Origin: JAVSMW01 sp032027005
Lineage (GTDB): Bacteria; Bacillota; Thermincolia; Thermincolales; UBA2595
Direction: 5' to 3'
Assembly: GCA_032027005.1 (NCBI GenBank)
Contig: JAVSMW010000007.1
Location: forward strand, 62,001 to 126,000
Length of the DNA stretch: 64,000 nt
Positions 61,000 to 64,000 of this stretch are shown here, piece by piece (position 1 is the first letter of the stretch; each line of letters starts with the position of its first letter). Position numbers and translations under genes: made by a program. Under the pieces are notes generated by a model that was not told the origin of the DNA, did not search any database, and was given only the letters and a program-made list of their open reading frames with translations.

Positions 61000-62145
61000 T
61001 TATAACAGCCTATCAAAAAGGTTAAGCTGTTTTGCAGTTACCTTCTCTTCATCAAAGAATTCCTCTGCAATAGCACGGCTTCTCTCGCCAAATAATTTTC
61101 TTTTTTGGTGGTCGTCTGCCATCAAAACCATTTTATCATAAAGTGATACTGCATTGTTCTTTTCTACTAAATAACCATTTTTTCCTGGAAAAACTTCCTC
61201 CCTGCAGCCCCGGATGTCAGTCGCAATCACAGCCTTCCCCATGGCCATAGCCTCAATTATAGACCGGGGCAAACCTTCCCTGTGCGAAGGCAGGATAAAA
61301 ACATCACTGACCGCCAATAATTGCGGAACATCTTGCCGGAATCCGAGAGCTGTAACCGATGGGTCATTCAGCATTTCCTGCAAATGGTTTCCTGTATCCT
61401 GGTCCCTTTCGCTGGATAGGACATCACCAATCATCAGCAGTTTAACATTTGGCCTGTTTTCCTTTAAACTTTTGAATGCACTTAGAAGCTCGAAAACCCC
61501 TTTTTCCCTTACAAACCTGCCAACAAAGGCGAAAACTACATCACCTTCATTAATTCCAAGTTCGATCTTTAGCTTTTCCTTGATTTCCCTGCTGACAGTG
61601 CCCGGGTTAAACTTATGGGAGATGTCTACTCCATTGCTTATATGGATAATACGTTTTGCTTCCTTAAATTCAGCCCGTACACACAGGTCGTAGTCTTCTT
61701 TGCTCTGCAGCAAAAGCCAATCGGTAAAAAAGCGGGCAAAAAACTTTTCCAACAGGTAAAAAAATCTGTATTGAGTTTCAGGCATCCCCTCATGAAAATA
61801 AAAGCCATGGGCTGTATAGATAATATGTCTGACCCCTGCTATCTTGGCAGCTACACGGCCCAAAAGGGCAGCCACAGGAGTGTGGACATGGATAATATCA
61901 TATTTCTCTTTTTTTATCAGGGAGTATAGCGAGCAAATAGATTTAAGATTAGATATAGGGCTAATCTTACGCGCAATAGGGACCTCAATCATGTGAAGCC
62001 CCTGGTTTCTCAGTTCAGAAAATTTTCCCGTATCAGTACAGGCGTTATGTACAACATAGCCATGTTCCATTAATTTGCGAATTAGTGGTTTTAACAAAGC
62101 CTCCACCGAAACATCAATTGCGCATATCTGCAAGATCTTCTTCAT
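61000..62145 (-). CDS. Glycosyltransferase family 4 (PglA-like)
   Basis: GT-B enzyme. Starts ILQICAIDVSVEALLKPLIRKLMEHGYVVHNACTDTGKFSELRNQGLHMIEVPIARKISP, the pattern of WbpH/PglA-type GT4s; then HVHTPVAALLGRVAAKIAGVRHIIYTAHGFYFHEG, VFAFVGRFVREKGVFELLSAF, and FILPSHREGLPRSIIEAMAMGKAVIATDIRGCREEV. Length 381 aa. Start ATG with GGAGTA. Next to a PglC-like gene, it probably adds the second sugar (HexNAc) to lipid-linked bacillosamine; the sugar itself is inference. Confidence 0.87.
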   Translation of the reverse strand: MKKILQICAIDVSVEALLKPLIRKLMEHGYVVHNACTDTGKFSELRNQGLHMIEVPIARKISPISNLKSICSLYSLIKKEKYDIIHVHTPVAALLGRVAAKIAGVRHIIYTAHGFYFHEGMPETQYRFFYLLEKFFARFFTDWLLLQSKEDYDLCVRAEFKEAKRIIHISNGVDISHKFNPGTVSREIKEKLKIELGINEGDVVFAFVGRFVREKGVFELLSAFKSLKENRPNVKLLMIGDVLSSERDQDTGNHLQEMLNDPSVTALGFRQDVPQLLAVSDVFILPSHREGLPRSIIEAMAMGKAVIATDIRGCREEVFPGKNGYLVEKNNAVSLYDKMVLMADDHQKRKLFGERSRAIAEEFFDEEKVTAKQLNLFDRLL

Positions 62146-62170
62146 TTTATACTCCGTAATATTAGTTTAC

Positions 62171-63187
62171 TTACTTATCTATCTCATAGTAATCCTTGTA
62201 CCAGTCTATAAAATTACTTATTCCCTGTTTGACTGAGGTCATAGGTTTAAAGCCGACATCCCGCATCAAATCATCGACATCTGCAAAGGTGGCGGGGACA
62301 TCTCCCGCCTGCAGGGGTAAAAACTCTTTTTTGGCTGCACAACCCAGTTTCTCTTCCAGGGCTGCAATAAAATCGAGGAGCTCTACAGGCTGGTTATTGC
62401 CGATATTGTATATCTTATAAGGAGCGAAACTAGTGCCTGGGTCGGGGTTATGCCCATCCCACGCCCCGTTTGGGGCAGGCTTTTTATTTAATAAACGGAC
62501 AATTCCTTCAACAATATCGTCGATATAGGTAAAGTCCCGTCTCATTTTGCCATTATTGAAAACTTTGATAGTTTCACCGGCCAGGATAGCCTTGGTAAAT
62601 AAAAACAAAGCCATATCAGGTCTGCCCCACGGGCCGTATACGGTAAAGAAGCGCAGTCCCGTTGTCGGTAAACCGTATAAATGACTATAGGTATGGGCCA
62701 TCAATTCATTAGCCTTCTTACTTGCTGCATAAAGGCTCAAAGGATGATCCACATTGTGGTGGACAGAAAAAGGCATTTTAGTATTTGCGCCATACACTGA
62801 GCTTGAAGAAGCATAAATCAGCTGGGCAACCTTATGGTGCCTGCAGGCCTCCAAAATATTGAGGAAGCCAACAATATTGGAATCTATATAAGCCCGGGGA
62901 TTTTCGAGGCTATAGCGAACTCCCGCCTGAGCCGCCAGGTTAATTACTGCTGTAAAGCTATGATTGGCAAACAACTGCTCAACTGCATAATTGTCTTCCA
63001 GGGAAGCCTCTACAAACGAAAATTCTTTATTTTGTTTGAGAATATTCAGACGGCTCTGTTTTAAAGATACATCGTAATAATTATTCAAATTATCCAGGCC
63101 AATAACCTGGCGGCCCTCAGCCAAAAGTCTTTTTGCCAGATGAAATCCGATAAAGCCGGCACACCCGGTAACGAGATACTTTTCCAT
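62171..63187 (-). CDS. NAD-dependent epimerase, UDP-glucuronate 4-epimerase-like
   Basis: Extended SDR: YLVTGCAGFIGFHLAKRLLAEGRQVIGLDNLNNYYDVSLKQSRL, LAAQAGVRYSLENPRAYIDSNIVGFLNILEACR, SSSSVYGANTKMPF, catalytic YAASKKANELMAHTYSHLYGLPTTGLRFFTVYGPWGRPDMALF, and RRDFTYIDDIVEGIVRLL. The GRPDMALF and DNLNNYYD motifs are characteristic of UDP-GlcA 4-epimerases (CapI/GaE-type). Length 338 aa. Start ATG with AGGAGTGG. It would use UDP-GlcA made by the dehydrogenase at 48725-50029. A GalE-like or other substrate is possible. Confidence 0.87.
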   Translation of the reverse strand: MEKYLVTGCAGFIGFHLAKRLLAEGRQVIGLDNLNNYYDVSLKQSRLNILKQNKEFSFVEASLEDNYAVEQLFANHSFTAVINLAAQAGVRYSLENPRAYIDSNIVGFLNILEACRHHKVAQLIYASSSSVYGANTKMPFSVHHNVDHPLSLYAASKKANELMAHTYSHLYGLPTTGLRFFTVYGPWGRPDMALFLFTKAILAGETIKVFNNGKMRRDFTYIDDIVEGIVRLLNKKPAPNGAWDGHNPDPGTSFAPYKIYNIGNNQPVELLDFIAALEEKLGCAAKKEFLPLQAGDVPATFADVDDLMRDVGFKPMTSVKQGISNFIDWYKDYYEIDK

Positions 63188-63200
63188 ATTTCCACTCCTG

Positions 63201-64000
63201 TTACTGATATTTTCCTGCCAGAATCTCCTGGTATGCCTTCATGATGGCTCCCGTTTCCAACGGTGCTCCCAGTTTAACTATGTTTTCGTGGTATTGTTTA
63301 AAACCATTTCTGGTATCGAGGATTAACTTGGCCTTTTCCGAAATCATTTTATAATCAAAGACAGAATGGTTGGTAGCTAATACAACACAGTCATATTCCC
63401 CAACATTTTGGCTGGTCAGTTCTACTGATTTTATCACTTCATTTCCATTTCTGAAGGTGGGAACAAATGGGTCATGATAATCAACATCTGCCCCTTTTTC
63501 AGAAATCAAGGCATACAAATCCAAAGCAGGTGATTCCCTGACATCATCAATATCTTTTTTATAGGCCATTCCTAAAATCAGTATCTTTGAACCCCTGAGA
63601 CTCTTGCTTTGCATATTAAGGGCATCCATGAGCTTAGAAATGGCATATCTCGGCATATTGCCATTGATATCACTGGCCAGTTCAATAAATTTATTGTAAA
63701 AATTAAACATCTTGGCCTTCCAGGAAAGATACATAGGGTCTAATGGGATACAGTGGCCGCCGATCCCCGGACCGGGGTAGAAGGGCATAAAACCGAAGGG
63801 TTTTGTTGCCGCGGCGTCGATTACCTCCCAGACGTTTATGCCCATTCTGTCACACATCAAGGCAAGTTCGTTGACCAAACCGATATTTACACTTCTAAAG
63901 GTGTTTTCCAAAAGTTTGACCATTTCCGCTACCTTTGTTGAAGACACCGGGACCACCCGCTCTAGAAACTGACCGTACAACCTGCACCCCAACTCGGTAC
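63201..64000 (-). CDS. Nucleotide-sugar dehydrogenase (UDP-GlcNAc/UDP-ManNAc dehydrogenase type, 5' end outside window)
   Basis: Oxidises a UDP-HexNAc to the corresponding uronic acid. The middle and C-terminal parts are seen: VVPVSSTKVAEMVKLLENTFRSVNIGLVNELALMCDRMGINVWEVIDAAATKPFGFMPFYPGPGIGGHCIPLDPMYLSW with the catalytic Cys in GGHCIPLDP, then ILILGMAYKKDIDDVRESPALDL and VVLATNHSVFDY. GIGGHCIP rather than GFGGSCFP favours the WbpA/WecC group over UDP-Glc dehydrogenase. The frame is open to the window edge, so the NAD domain lies beyond. Followed by the epimerase 13 nt later. Confidence 0.88.
   Translation of the reverse strand, partial: TELGCRLYGQFLERVVPVSSTKVAEMVKLLENTFRSVNIGLVNELALMCDRMGINVWEVIDAAATKPFGFMPFYPGPGIGGHCIPLDPMYLSWKAKMFNFYNKFIELASDINGNMPRYAISKLMDALNMQSKSLRGSKILILGMAYKKDIDDVRESPALDLYALISEKGADVDYHDPFVPTFRNGNEVIKSVELTSQNVGEYDCVVLATNHSVFDYKMISEKAKLILDTRNGFKQYHENIVKLGAPLETGAIMKAYQEILAGKYQ

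Overview
The window reads as a chromosomal segment of a Firmicute, most likely a Peptococcaceae/Desulfotomaculales-type anaerobe. This is inferred from SLH-domain surface proteins, a WecA/TagA/LCP wall-polymer set, strong GGAGG-type ribosome sites with frequent TTG/GTG starts, and a TRAP plus corrinoid-protein module. No rRNA or tRNA gene is visible to confirm it. Almost every gene lies on the minus strand; the one clear exception is a fic gene at 35.4-36.1 kb.

Layout. 0-2.4 kb: a TRAP solute receptor (cut by the window start), a GntR/UTRA regulator and a methyltransferase-type corrinoid protein. 2.5-16.1 kb: cell-wall and surface functions, namely WecA/TagO, FabZ, MurJ, a glycosyltransferase, a deleted epimerase relic, an SLH protein, a TagA/WecG ManNAc transferase, an LCP attachment enzyme, an SLH-anchored subtilisin and ManC. 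16.2-24.6 kb: an RND efflux region with two adaptors, one RND pump, one intact TolC-family gene, one TetR gene, and three broken leftovers (a truncated tolC copy next to a 29-C run and an N, a tetR scar, and a tetR N-terminal stub). 24.9-30.0 kb: a compact operon with an unusual mix (UbiA-type phosphoribosyltransferase, ABC1/UbiB kinase-like protein, DUF362, LPG-synthase-like flippase, PHP phosphoesterase, a small protein) ending in a strong terminator.

30-64 kb is a large polysaccharide locus. It has an initiating sugar-phosphate transferase, an O-antigen ligase/polymerase-like protein, about ten glycosyltransferases in a more AT-rich core, a methyltransferase, a Wzm/Wzt ABC exporter with a carbohydrate-binding tail, and sugar-nucleotide enzymes for GDP-L-fucose (PMM, ManC, Gmd, Fcl), UDP-glucuronate/galacturonate and probably UDP-HexNAcA. 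A PglF-PglE-PglD-PglC-PglA-like run (56.7-62.1 kb) predicts an undecaprenyl-PP-diacetylbacillosamine-initiated glycan. WecA and two PglC/WcaJ-type enzymes give three separate lipid-linked starting points in one window, so several surface glycans are probably made.

The non-coding sequence is informative. A family of hairpin elements (three copies, with compensatory base changes), two inverted IS200/IS605-like hairpin elements flanking the broken tolC, an ACCACAGAG-type inverted-repeat element, several operator-like palindromes and a set of gene scars record repeated duplication and deletion. Most functional assignments are family-level readings of the protein sequence; specific substrates are inference.
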